Below, piece by piece: positions 1-5,898 of a DNA stretch of 8,634 nt (its first letter is position 1; each line of letters opens with the position of its first letter). The stretch comes from Spirochaetaceae bacterium (lineage in GTDB: Bacteria; Spirochaetota; Spirochaetia; UBA9216): positions 1 to 8,634 of the forward strand of contig JAQQAK010000392.1 of the NCBI GenBank assembly GCA_028527945.1, given 5' to 3'. A program made the translations under genes and the position numbers. The notes beneath the pieces are model-generated. The model worked only from the letters and a program-made list of their open reading frames with translations, did no database searches and was not told the DNA's origin.

Positions 1-175
1 TGAGTATTCCTACTATGAATGAAAGAATTCCAACAACAAGCTTCAATGAGCTCTTTCCCTCAAAAAATTCAGTAAAAATTCTGAGTCCGCTGATTCTCTC
101 CACCATAGTCTCGGAAGCAAGTCCGAATCCACCAAGCAAATTCAAAAGAATTGAAAGAAAGTATATTTGAACCAT
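1..175 (-). CDS. Small integral membrane protein, N-terminal part (runs off left edge)
   Basis: A reading frame on the minus strand begins at the ATG at 175 and stays open for 58 codons to the window edge. The translation begins MVQIYFLSILLNLLGGFGLA, a hydrophobic stretch at residues 2-20 that is either a membrane helix or an uncleaved signal anchor. A polar stretch follows at residues 21-45 (SETMVERISG, then EFFEGKSS), then a second hydrophobic segment at about 44-58 (LKLVVGILSFIVGIL). The start is well supported by a GGAGGT ribosome binding site 7 nt upstream. It is transcribed divergently from the U32 gene. I do not recognise the family. The two closely spaced helices suggest a small polytopic inner-membrane protein. 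The rest of the gene lies outside the window, so length and function cannot be judged. Confidence 0.75.
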   Translation of the reverse strand, partial: MVQIYFLSILLNLLGGFGLASETMVERISGLRIFTEFFEGKSSLKLVVGILSFIVGIL

Positions 176-182
176 CTGCAAT

Positions 183-188
183 ACCTCC
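183..188 (-). promoter_or_regulatory. Ribosome binding site of the left-edge membrane protein
   Basis: The minus strand reads GGAGGT here, a near-perfect Shine-Dalgarno sequence, with 7 nt to the ATG at 175. It fixes the start of a gene that is otherwise only partly visible. Confidence 0.75.
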
Positions 189-264
189 GCTTTGCTAAAA
201 AGCTTAACTGAAAGAGTGGTAATGGTCAACATAGTTTTTAAGGAAACAGTGGTTTTAAATTTAA

Positions 265-292
265 TTGAAAACTCTTATTCGTCAATTATATA
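265..292 (+). promoter_or_regulatory. Candidate promoter of the U32 gene
   Basis: TTGAAA at 265-270 and TATATA at 287-292 are separated by 16 nt. An alternative -10, TACAAT, lies at 291-296. Transcription would start at about 299-304, which leaves a leader of only a few bases before the first possible start codons (TTG 305, ATG 311). This is assigned by eye from consensus matches only. Confidence 0.4.
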
Positions 293-310
293 CAATTTCA
301 TATATTGAAG

Positions 311-1540
311 ATGAATGCTTTTCCTGTTATTCTACCGGCTATGGAAGTACTTGCACCGGCAGGAAATGTTGAAAAATTAAAATACGCTTATCTTTATGGA
401 GCAGACGCTGCATATATTGGGATAAAGAATTTTTCATTAAGACAAAAAGCTGATAATTTTAGAGACGATGAATATAAAATTATACAAGAGATTAAAGGTA
501 ATAAAAAACTTTACGCGGCATTGAATATCTATTTTCATGAAGGAGATCTTGCCCGTTTGGATGAAAACCTTGATTATATTTCAAACTATCCCTTTGATGC
601 TTTTATAATAAGTGATATTGGAGTAGTAAAGAAGCTTCAAAAACATTTTCCTAAAGCTGAACTGCATTTAAGCACACAGGCTAACTGTGTGAACTCTGAA
701 TCAGTAAAGATGTACCGGGACATGGGATTTACGCGCATTGTACTTGGACGTGAGACAAGCCTGAACGAGATTGAAAAAATTAAAACCTCTGCCCCTGATG
801 TAGAACTTGAATGTTTTATTCATGGAGCTATGTGCCTTGCCTACTCAGGAAGATGTTTTTTAAGCGCGTGGATGGCTGACAGAAGTGGAAATCAAGGAGC
901 ATGCTCCCACTCATGCAGATGGGATTACAGAGTTCTTGAAGAGGGCAAACGTCCTGGAGAATACTACCCTATATATGAAGGAGACGGTTTTACCAGTATT
1001 TTATCTTCCAAAGATATTTGTATGATCGACCATTTAAAAAAATTGCGTGATGCAGGAGTTGATTCTCTTAAAATTGAAGGAAGAATGAAATCTATTTACT
1101 ACACTGCTATTGTAACAAGAGCATACCGAAAAGCAGTTGATGCCTTAAAAAATGGTTCAGATATAAGCGGCTATCGTGAAGAACTTTTTAAAGTAAGTCA
1201 TAGAGAATTTTCTACAGGCTTCTATTTTGGTAAAGATGATATAGAAATTCCAACAGAAAAATCTTACCTTAGACAATACACCTTTATGGCAATAATTGGA
1301 GAGGCGGCCGGAAATAATACCTGGAAACTAATAGTCAAAAACCAGATAAAAAAGGGCGCAAAGTTAGAGTTTATAGGCCCTGATTTAATTTACAATAATA
1401 TGCCTGATTACATCATTTATGATGAAAATGGTAACGAAGCAGAACAAGCTGATCATGGTAAAGAGTATACAATAAAAACAGAAGCTTCATTAAAAGAAGG
1501 ATTTATTCTAAGAGCTTCAGCAAAGAATACTGAAAAATAG
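311..1540 (+). CDS. U32 family peptidase-like protein (TrhP-type tRNA hydroxylation factor)
   Basis: The protein has about 409 residues and is a U32-family protein. The start of the domain is typical: MEVLAPAGN, then YGADAAYIG and FSLR. The family signature lies at residues 167-184: ECFIHGAMC, then SGRC followed by FLS. Further cysteines in GACSHSC bring the total to five at about 168, 175, 182, 198 and 202, four of which would be expected to hold a 4Fe-4S cluster. SLKIEGRMKS follows at about 252-261. The C-terminal part, with VKNQIKKGAKLEF, resembles the small barrel domain of the TrhP branch. Length and domain order fit E. coli YegQ/TrhP and B. subtilis YrrO, which take part in prephenate-dependent 5-hydroxylation of tRNA uridine 34. 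They do not fit RlhA, which is much longer. Despite the name, protease activity is doubtful for this branch. No ribosome binding site precedes TTG 305, ATG 311 or ATG 341; by homology 341 (MEVLAPAG) is also a good start. Confidence 0.9.
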   Translation: MNAFPVILPAMEVLAPAGNVEKLKYAYLYGADAAYIGIKNFSLRQKADNFRDDEYKIIQEIKGNKKLYAALNIYFHEGDLARLDENLDYISNYPFDAFIISDIGVVKKLQKHFPKAELHLSTQANCVNSESVKMYRDMGFTRIVLGRETSLNEIEKIKTSAPDVELECFIHGAMCLAYSGRCFLSAWMADRSGNQGACSHSCRWDYRVLEEGKRPGEYYPIYEGDGFTSILSSKDICMIDHLKKLRDAGVDSLKIEGRMKSIYYTAIVTRAYRKAVDALKNGSDISGYREELFKVSHREFSTGFYFGKDDIEIPTEKSYLRQYTFMAIIGEAAGNNTWKLIVKNQIKKGAKLEFIGPDLIYNNMPDYIIYDENGNEAEQADHGKEYTIKTEASLKEGFILRASAKNTEK

Positions 1541-1556
1541 AAATTATTCAAACTTT

Positions 1557-1595
1557 TTCAAAAACTCTAAGACCAAAGTCTTTTGAGTTTTTGAA
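1557..1595. terminator. Hairpin terminator between convergent genes
   Basis: TTCAAAAACTC (1557-1567) pairs perfectly with GAGTTTTTGAA (1585-1595). Inside it, AAGAC (1569-1573) pairs with GTCTT (1578-1582) around a CAAA loop. It begins 17 nt after the U32 stop codon and lies 18 nt past the end of the convergent barrel gene. No clean T-run follows on either strand, so terminator strength is uncertain although its position is right for both genes. Confidence 0.6.
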
Positions 1596-1612
1596 AGTAG
1601 TAATACTTTATT

Positions 1613-2500
1613 CTAAAACGTCCAAACACATTCAGCTTCAATATTGAAAAAATCATTATCATCAAAATAATAAGAAATATTATCTTTGCTTAGATAATTC
1701 AAACTACCATATTTAGAAACATCCAGAATCAAAAAATTATACCCGGCAAAAAGTGAGAAATGCCCCCAATTCATTTCAAGCCCTGGGCAAAAAGCAAACC
1801 TGTGCCCATTTGTATATTCTAAAGTTATATTACTTATATCAAAATTGGTATTTATGTTATCAAGAGACAAATAGCCACCATAGTCTTGATCTATTACCGT
1901 TAGTATATATTTAAAATCAAGAGCGGCGGTTAAAGAAAAACTCTTCTTTTTAAAAAACCTAAAGCCGACATCTAAAGTAGTATACATAGTAAATAATCCA
2001 TATCCATTTAAATTATAATTTTCTGCGGAAAATAATGGAGCCTTGTTAACTTCCACCTCAGCTGATACATTAAAAAAATCAAATTTAGGTTTGTCAAAAA
2101 AAAGAATATACATGTTAGGAAAAAAATTTATAGTTAAAAATGCTGACGCGTCAAAAGCCCAGGTATCTTCAGAAAAACCGTGAACAAGAAAATCTATTAA
2201 ACACATTTTTGTGCCGACAGACAACCAGTCAAATATTCCAAACTCATAATAAAAATAAGAACCACTAAAACCGGTGTTAAAGGCAAGATTATAAGCGGTT
2301 ACATAACATCCAGAAAGATCATAACCTCCATCATCATTTGCCTGAAAAGTATAAGCAGTATCAAGGCTTGTTCCGCTAAACGAATTGGCCCATAAACTTG
2401 CGCGATGCTGCCCCTGCTCCAGCTGATTTGTATAGGGATGAGAATATATTACTCCAGTAGCAATAAAACAAAAGATTAGTAAACAGTAAAATTTTTTCAT
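1613..2500 (-). CDS. Predicted outer-membrane beta-barrel protein, unrecognised family
   Basis: The protein has 295 residues. The N-terminus MKKFYCLLIFCFIATGVIYS is a clear signal peptide (two lysines, a hydrophobic core, cleavage probably after about residue 20). There is no lipobox, although cysteines occur inside the hydrophobic core. The mature part is rich in aromatic residues and glycine, with alternating strands and turns (GSYFYYEFGIFDWLSVGTK, FSLFAGYNFLIL, GFRFFKKKSFSLTAALDFKY). It ends in the strand FFNIEAECVWTF with a terminal phenylalanine, the usual signal for barrel insertion into an outer membrane. A ribosome binding site AAGGA at 2507-2511 lies 6 nt before the ATG. I do not recognise the family. 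The call rests on sequence character, not homology; a periplasmic beta-rich protein is the main alternative. It converges with the U32 gene and diverges from the small ORF at 2867. Confidence 0.75.
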   Translation of the reverse strand: MKKFYCLLIFCFIATGVIYSHPYTNQLEQGQHRASLWANSFSGTSLDTAYTFQANDDGGYDLSGCYVTAYNLAFNTGFSGSYFYYEFGIFDWLSVGTKMCLIDFLVHGFSEDTWAFDASAFLTINFFPNMYILFFDKPKFDFFNVSAEVEVNKAPLFSAENYNLNGYGLFTMYTTLDVGFRFFKKKSFSLTAALDFKYILTVIDQDYGGYLSLDNINTNFDISNITLEYTNGHRFAFCPGLEMNWGHFSLFAGYNFLILDVSKYGSLNYLSKDNISYYFDDNDFFNIEAECVWTF

Positions 2501-2526
2501 TATTTTTCCTTTTTTTTGCAGCTCAG

Positions 2527-2554
2527 ATAAAACAAAAGCTCATTAGTATTTCAA
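2527..2554 (-). promoter_or_regulatory. Candidate promoter of the outer-membrane protein gene
   Basis: Read on the minus strand, TTGAAA (2549-2554) and TTTTAT (2527-2532) are separated by 16 nt. This would give a leader of about 20 nt containing the AAGGA ribosome binding site. The -10 matches the consensus at four of six positions. Confidence 0.35.
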
Positions 2555-2584
2555 TAGCAATATCTGATATTTAGAATACACAAG

Positions 2585-2634
2585 AAAACAATAGAGTATT
2601 AACTTCTCAAAAGAATATACTACTCTATTGTTTT
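2585..2634. repeat. Perfect 14-bp inverted repeat (hairpin)
   Basis: AAAACAATAGAGTA at 2585-2598 is the exact reverse complement of TACTCTATTGTTTT at 2621-2634, with a 22-nt loop in which TTCT and AGAA can pair further. Both strands end the stem with TTTT, so it could act as a weak terminator in either direction. It lies upstream of both flanking genes rather than after one, so a 5' leader element, a small-RNA terminator or a protein-binding site are alternatives. Confidence 0.7.
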
Positions 2635-2665
2635 AGGTTAGGAGGTTTTACCTTCCAAATAAAAA

Positions 2666-2697
2666 GGTTAATATCCATTGAATATTCTTAAAGAACC
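2666..2697. repeat. Imperfect inverted repeat
   Basis: GGTT plus AATAT (2666-2674) can pair with ATATT (2682-2686) and AACC (2694-2697), with a 7-nt loop and a 7-nt bulge on the right arm. It is weak and AT-rich, and is recorded because it is one of a row of stems in this gap. Confidence 0.35.
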
Positions 2698-2727
2698 AAA
2701 TCCTTCCTATTTTTTAGCTAAAAACTA

Positions 2728-2736
2728 TGCTAATAT
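2728..2736 (+). promoter_or_regulatory. Possible extended -10 element upstream of the small ORF
   Basis: TGCTAATAT reads as an extended -10 (TG, one base, TAATAT). No good -35 box lies at the expected distance. Transcription would begin at about 2743, right at the left arm of the 12-bp inverted repeat, placing that repeat at the very start of the transcript or in operator position. Confidence 0.3.
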
Positions 2737-2743
2737 ATTAATT

Positions 2744-2786
2744 ATTGGAATACAACTTTTGTATTAATTAAAGCTTGTATTCCAAT
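2744..2786. repeat. 12-bp inverted repeat with three AATACAA/TTGTATT half-sites
   Basis: ATTGGAATACAA (2744-2755) is the exact reverse complement of TTGTATTCCAAT (2775-2786). The half-site TTGTATT occurs a further time inside the loop at 2759-2765. The left arm AATACAA (2749-2755) can therefore pair either with the near copy (3-nt loop) or with the far copy (long stem). It lies 81 nt before the ATG of the small ORF. It can be read as a repressor operator with three half-sites or as a leader with two mutually exclusive hairpins. Confidence 0.7.
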
Positions 2787-2866
2787 TTTCAGTAATTTTA
2801 TTTCTTTCTGGCACTGAATATTAAGAAGCCTATGGTCGAGAATCTATTAAGAGAGGTTTTTTCAAA

Positions 2867-3022
2867 ATGAGTGTGGCAGTAACTGAATTAATTAGTTTAC
2901 TAGAAAAATGTATAAAAGACGAAAAGGATCCCGTAGAACGCGAACAGCTCTACAAGACCCTTGTCACAGCTCAAAAAGTTATCATTAAAAGAAAAGAAAA
3001 TGAGTGTTTAAACTCCAAATAA
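2867..3022 (+). CDS. Small 51-residue protein of unknown function
   Basis: The frame begins at ATG 2867 and ends at TAA 3020-3022. The translation starts MSVAVTELISLLEKCIKDEK and ends KRKENECLNSK. It is preceded by GAGAGG at 2851-2856, a good ribosome binding site about 10 nt from the start. The protein is short, charged and probably all helical, with an amphipathic first half (LISLLEKCI) and a basic second half (KVIIKRK). There is no signal peptide or membrane segment, and two cysteines (about 15 and 47). It stands alone on its strand between divergent and convergent neighbours, behind the repeat-rich gap. I do not recognise a family. Support comes from the ribosome binding site, non-repetitive composition and fit to an otherwise empty interval; chance cannot be fully excluded at this length. 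Confidence 0.6.
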   Translation: MSVAVTELISLLEKCIKDEKDPVEREQLYKTLVTAQKVIIKRKENECLNSK

Positions 3023-3053
3023 AATAAGTATTATTCCTACTTCTTTTAACAGG

Positions 3054-4889
3054 TTATTCCGGTAAAACTCGAACAGCCCCCTTGTCAGCAGATGAAGCAA
3101 ATAAAGAATACGCTTTTAAAGCGTTTGATATTTGCCTATTCCTGCTAACAGGTGTAAAAGCGTCTTTACCACGAGACTCTTCTTTTTTACGTCTTTCAGC
3201 GAGTATTTCATCGCTTACAAGAAGTTTTATAGTTCTTTCCGGAATGTTTATTTCTATTTTATCACCACTTTCTACAAGAGCAATCGCTCCACCGGCAGCT
3301 GCTTCTGGAGAAGCATGCCCAATAGAAAGGCCTGAGGTTCCACCTGAAAATCTTCCGTCTGTAAGAAGAGCACAGTTCTTGTCAATCTTTCTAGATTTAA
3401 GATAAGAGGTTGGATAAAGCATTTCCTGCATTCCAGGGCCGCCTTTAGGACCCTCATAACGAATTATTACAACATCACCTTCGTTAACAGTTCCATTCAA
3501 TATGCCATCACAGGAATCTTCCTGACTTTCAAAAACCCTAGCGGTTCCTGTAAATTTAAATATTGAAGCATCAACACCAGCTGTTTTAACAATACACCCC
3601 TTCTCTGCTATGTTTCCCAAAAGAACAGCAAGACCGCCATCAGGGTAATAACAATTGCTGACACTTCTGACACAACCTGACTCTCTATTTGAATCAAGAG
3701 ATTCAGCCATAGTTTCCTGAGAACCCATAACAAGATTACGACCTGTTCCTGCTGCGGCACTTTTATAAAGTTTTTCAGCATAGTCAGTATGCGTATCATT
3801 CATAATATCATAATCAGCAAGAGCATCTTTTAAAGATGGATAGTCTACACGTTTTACGCTGGTATCAATAAGTCCTCCCCGATCAAGTTCAGCAAGGATT
3901 CCCATAATACCGCCAGCTCTGTTAACATCCTGAATATGATAACTTGAATTAGGCGCGACCTTTGATATACATGGAACCTTCCTTGAAAGTTTATCGATAT
4001 CATCCATACCAAAATCTACGCCAGCTTCGGTTGCTACTGCAAGAAGATGTAAAACCGTATTGGTTGAACCACCCATCGCAATATCAAGTGCCATAGCATT
4101 TTTAAACACTTCTTTTGTAAGTATATTTTTAGGAAGAACGCTTTCATCTTCTTTATTGTAATAACGGTCTGTTAATTCAACGATTAATGAAGCAGCTCTT
4201 TCAAAAAGATCAAAACGATTTTTATGTGTAGCAACTATTGTTCCATTTCCGGGAAGAGCAAGTCCTAATGCCTCATTTAAACAATTCATAGAATTAGCAG
4301 TAAACATTCCAGCACATGAACCACATCCCGGGCAGGAGTTTAACTCATACTCAGCAAGATCTTCATCAGAAACACTATCGTCGCCGCCTTTTATCATTAC
4401 ATCGATAAGATCTGTAGGCTTTCCAAAAACCTTACCGGCTTCCATTGGGCCTCCAGAAACAAAAACAACCGGAATATTCAGCCTCATTGCGGCTATAAGC
4501 ATTCCGGGAGTAATTTTATCACAATTACTTATGCATACAAGAGCATCTACCTTGTGAGCGTTACACATGTATTCAACGCTGTCAGCTATGAGCTCTCTTG
4601 AAGGAAGAGAATAAAGCATTCCTGAATGCCCCATAGCTATTCCATCGTCTATTGCTATAGTATTAAATTCTGCAGCAAAGCATCCTTTTGACTCTATTAT
4701 TCCTTTTATCTTCTGTCCTATGTCATGAAGGTGAACATGTCCAGGGACAAACTGAGTAAAAGAATTCGCAATACCGATAACAGGCTTACCAAAGTGTTCC
4801 TCTTTCATTCCGTTTGCACGCCATAGACTTCTGGCTCCGGCCATACGTCTGCCTTCAGTTGTGTCCGCGCTTCTTAATCTAAAACTCAT
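3054..4889 (-). CDS. ilvD: Dihydroxy-acid dehydratase
   Basis: The protein has 611 residues, close to the 616 of E. coli IlvD, and aligns with it from end to end. The enzyme dehydrates 2,3-dihydroxy-isovalerate and 2,3-dihydroxy-3-methylvalerate to the 2-keto acids that yield valine (and leucine) and isoleucine. Visible landmarks: MAGAR near residue 16, NSFTQFVPGHVH at 42-53, DDGIAMGH at 81-88 (metal-binding Asp), CISNCDKITPG at 119-129 (Cys123 and the lysine expected to be carbamylated), SCPGCGSCAGM at 185-195, and DGRFSGGTSG at 511-520 with the catalytic serine. The FVPGH version, in place of the ITPCN of the plant-like [2Fe-2S] enzymes, places it with the E. coli-type oxygen-sensitive class. 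The start is fixed by GGAG at 4897-4900, 7 nt from the ATG. No other ilv gene is next to it. No truncation or frameshift is seen. Confidence 0.97.
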   Translation of the reverse strand: MSFRLRSADTTEGRRMAGARSLWRANGMKEEHFGKPVIGIANSFTQFVPGHVHLHDIGQKIKGIIESKGCFAAEFNTIAIDDGIAMGHSGMLYSLPSRELIADSVEYMCNAHKVDALVCISNCDKITPGMLIAAMRLNIPVVFVSGGPMEAGKVFGKPTDLIDVMIKGGDDSVSDEDLAEYELNSCPGCGSCAGMFTANSMNCLNEALGLALPGNGTIVATHKNRFDLFERAASLIVELTDRYYNKEDESVLPKNILTKEVFKNAMALDIAMGGSTNTVLHLLAVATEAGVDFGMDDIDKLSRKVPCISKVAPNSSYHIQDVNRAGGIMGILAELDRGGLIDTSVKRVDYPSLKDALADYDIMNDTHTDYAEKLYKSAAAGTGRNLVMGSQETMAESLDSNRESGCVRSVSNCYYPDGGLAVLLGNIAEKGCIVKTAGVDASIFKFTGTARVFESQEDSCDGILNGTVNEGDVVIIRYEGPKGGPGMQEMLYPTSYLKSRKIDKNCALLTDGRFSGGTSGLSIGHASPEAAAGGAIALVESGDKIEINIPERTIKLLVSDEILAERRKKEESRGKDAFTPVSRNRQISNALKAYSLFASSADKGAVRVLPE

Positions 4890-4913
4890 TTAAAATCTCC
4901 AAAATCCAATTTA

Positions 4914-4942
4914 ATTAAAGATACATCTATTTTTTGTTTCAA
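4914..4942 (-). promoter_or_regulatory. Promoter of ilvD
   Basis: Read on the minus strand, TTGAAA (4937-4942), a 17-nt spacer and TTTAAT (4914-4919) form the best promoter in the window. Transcription would start near 4907, giving a leader of about 18 nt that holds little beyond the ribosome binding site. There is no room for a T-box, leader peptide or attenuator. Confidence 0.55.
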
Positions 4943-4959
4943 GCAACACTACAGAAGTT

Positions 4960-5823
4960 TTAGTCCTGTTTAAGAAATCCAAATCTGAAAAGTTCTCGCC
5001 GAATATTATGAAGTTCTTCTTCTGATTTAAACTTTACAGCTTCCGTGTAATTATCAAGCCAGTTTGCTTCTATTACTGAAGATGATTTTTTTAAAAACAA
5101 ATCAAGCATTTTCTCAAGTTTCTTCTTTTTTTGAATCAAATCGCTATATAAACTTCTTATACTTGTAAAACATGCTGAAGGAATACTGCCCCCAAGAGAG
5201 GAGCTTACAAAAAATTGTTTAAAAAAATATGAGGCCGCGGCATATTGCTGAGTTTCCTGAACGAGTAAATCCAATGAATTATCAGATTCAGATTCATCTC
5301 CAAGAAGATATCTCCCCGCAGTCAGAACAGTATTATTGTCAGGTAGAACTTCTAAATTGGTTACTTCAAAAATAGCAAGCTTAAATATTTGAATGTCTGC
5401 TTCATCATTATTTATAAAAAACTTTGTGTTTTGACAAAGAGTATTAAAATCTTCTATTACTTCACTAATTAATGAAGAGCTTGCAACAAAATCTGTATCG
5501 AGCTCTATTATTCCATCCTCACCTGTCTTGAAAAAATTATGATACCCATTTAAACGTAAGATTCGGCTAAAATCCGAAACTCCCGGAAAAATAAATGCTA
5601 ACTGAATACCAAGTTTTGAACATTGTCCAGACAAGAAATCCAGAACAGATTCGTCATAAGCAGTACTGCTCTGCATTCTGGAATCAAAAGACCATGGAAA
5701 ATTATCAATCATTCTCAGACATAAAACTTCATTACCCCGCCTATGGGCTGTGTCTGCAAGAGTGCATAAGACTTCAGATTTTGGAGGCATAAAATCTGTA
5801 TTAATAATTATAAACTCATCCAC
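4960..5823 (-). CDS. Unknown protein resembling a shortened GH20-like (hexosaminidase) barrel
   Basis: The protein has 287 residues with no signal peptide. No exact family is recognised, but residues 3-98 follow the layout of the GH20 hexosaminidase barrel start: IIINTDFMPPKSEVL (first strand and helix), RRGNEVLCLRMIDNFPW, SSTAYDESVLDFLSGQCSKL, then GIQLAFIFPGVSDFSRILR and GYHNF. FFINNDE at about 135-141 falls where the catalytic HIGGDE motif of GH20 enzymes would be expected. It keeps the Asp-Glu pair (140-141) but not the His and glycines. The remainder is too short for a complete eight-strand barrel and ends in charged helices (KKKKLEKMLDLFLKK, then EEELHNIRRELFRFG). The start is GTG 5823, the only usual start codon after the in-frame stop just upstream. 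No ribosome binding site is present and a -10-like box lies 6 nt away. It is likely cytoplasmic. The GH20 relation is inferred from remembered family patterns, not from a search. Confidence 0.75.
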   Translation of the reverse strand: MDEFIIINTDFMPPKSEVLCTLADTAHRRGNEVLCLRMIDNFPWSFDSRMQSSTAYDESVLDFLSGQCSKLGIQLAFIFPGVSDFSRILRLNGYHNFFKTGEDGIIELDTDFVASSSLISEVIEDFNTLCQNTKFFINNDEADIQIFKLAIFEVTNLEVLPDNNTVLTAGRYLLGDESESDNSLDLLVQETQQYAAASYFFKQFFVSSSLGGSIPSACFTSIRSLYSDLIQKKKKLEKMLDLFLKKSSSVIEANWLDNYTEAVKFKSEEELHNIRRELFRFGFLKQD

Positions 5824-5829
5824 CTGCTT

Positions 5830-5858
5830 AAAATATCAGAAGCTATTGCAGCTGTAAA
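5830..5858 (-). promoter_or_regulatory. Candidate promoter of the GH20-like gene (possibly leaderless)
   Basis: Read on the minus strand, TTTACA (5853-5858), a 17-nt spacer and TATTTT (5830-5835) precede the GTG start by only 6 nt. The transcript would begin at or next to the start codon. Confidence 0.4.
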
Positions 5859-5865
5859 GGATCTG

Positions 5866-5892
5866 TTCAAGAAAACTTTATTGATTTACAAT
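5866..5892 (+). promoter_or_regulatory. Candidate promoter of the DUF1015 gene (possibly leaderless)
   Basis: TACAAT at 5887-5892 matches the -10 consensus at five of six positions and ends 6 nt before ATG 5899. The upstream box TTCAAG (5866-5871, 15-nt spacer) is a poor -35. If used, the transcript would begin at about the ATG. Confidence 0.35.
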
Positions 5893-5898
5893 AATAGA

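Larger units (their letters stand above)
2501..2866. other. Repeat-rich non-coding gap between divergent genes
   Basis: This is a 366-bp stretch without a convincing gene, between the barrel gene (minus) and the small ORF (plus). It must hold both promoters. It contains at least four inverted repeats: 2585-2634 (14-bp arms), 2641-2656 (small and bulged), 2666-2697 and 2744-2786 (12-bp arms). AGGAGG at 2640-2645 looks like a perfect Shine-Dalgarno sequence, but no start codon follows at a usable distance and the motif can fold into the small hairpin. The number of stems raises the possibility of a structured leader or a small RNA, but I cannot match it to a known RNA class. Confidence 0.6.

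Noticed and set aside
2640..2645. Perfect AGGAGG as the ribosome binding site of a hidden gene
   Set aside because: No ATG, GTG or TTG follows at a usable distance and the frames behind it close quickly.
3026..3042. Weak hairpin AAGTA/TACTT between the small ORF and ilvD
   Set aside because: Only five AT-rich base pairs with a 7-nt loop. The position suits a convergent terminator, but the stem is too weak to call.
3082..3457. Open frames of 61-107 codons on either strand inside the 3' half of ilvD
   Set aside because: They lie within a full-length, end-to-end recognisable ilvD, have no ribosome binding sites and translate to unremarkable composition. They are shadows of the real frame.
4890..4959. 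Search for a T-box, leader peptide or attenuator in front of ilvD
   Set aside because: The gap is only 70 bp and the promoter leaves about 18 nt of leader. No stem-loop or run of Ile/Val/Leu codons is present.
5595..5792. Plus-strand frame of 65 codons opposite the GH20-like gene
   Set aside because: No ribosome binding site, and it lies wholly inside a longer frame whose protein shows domain-like structure.
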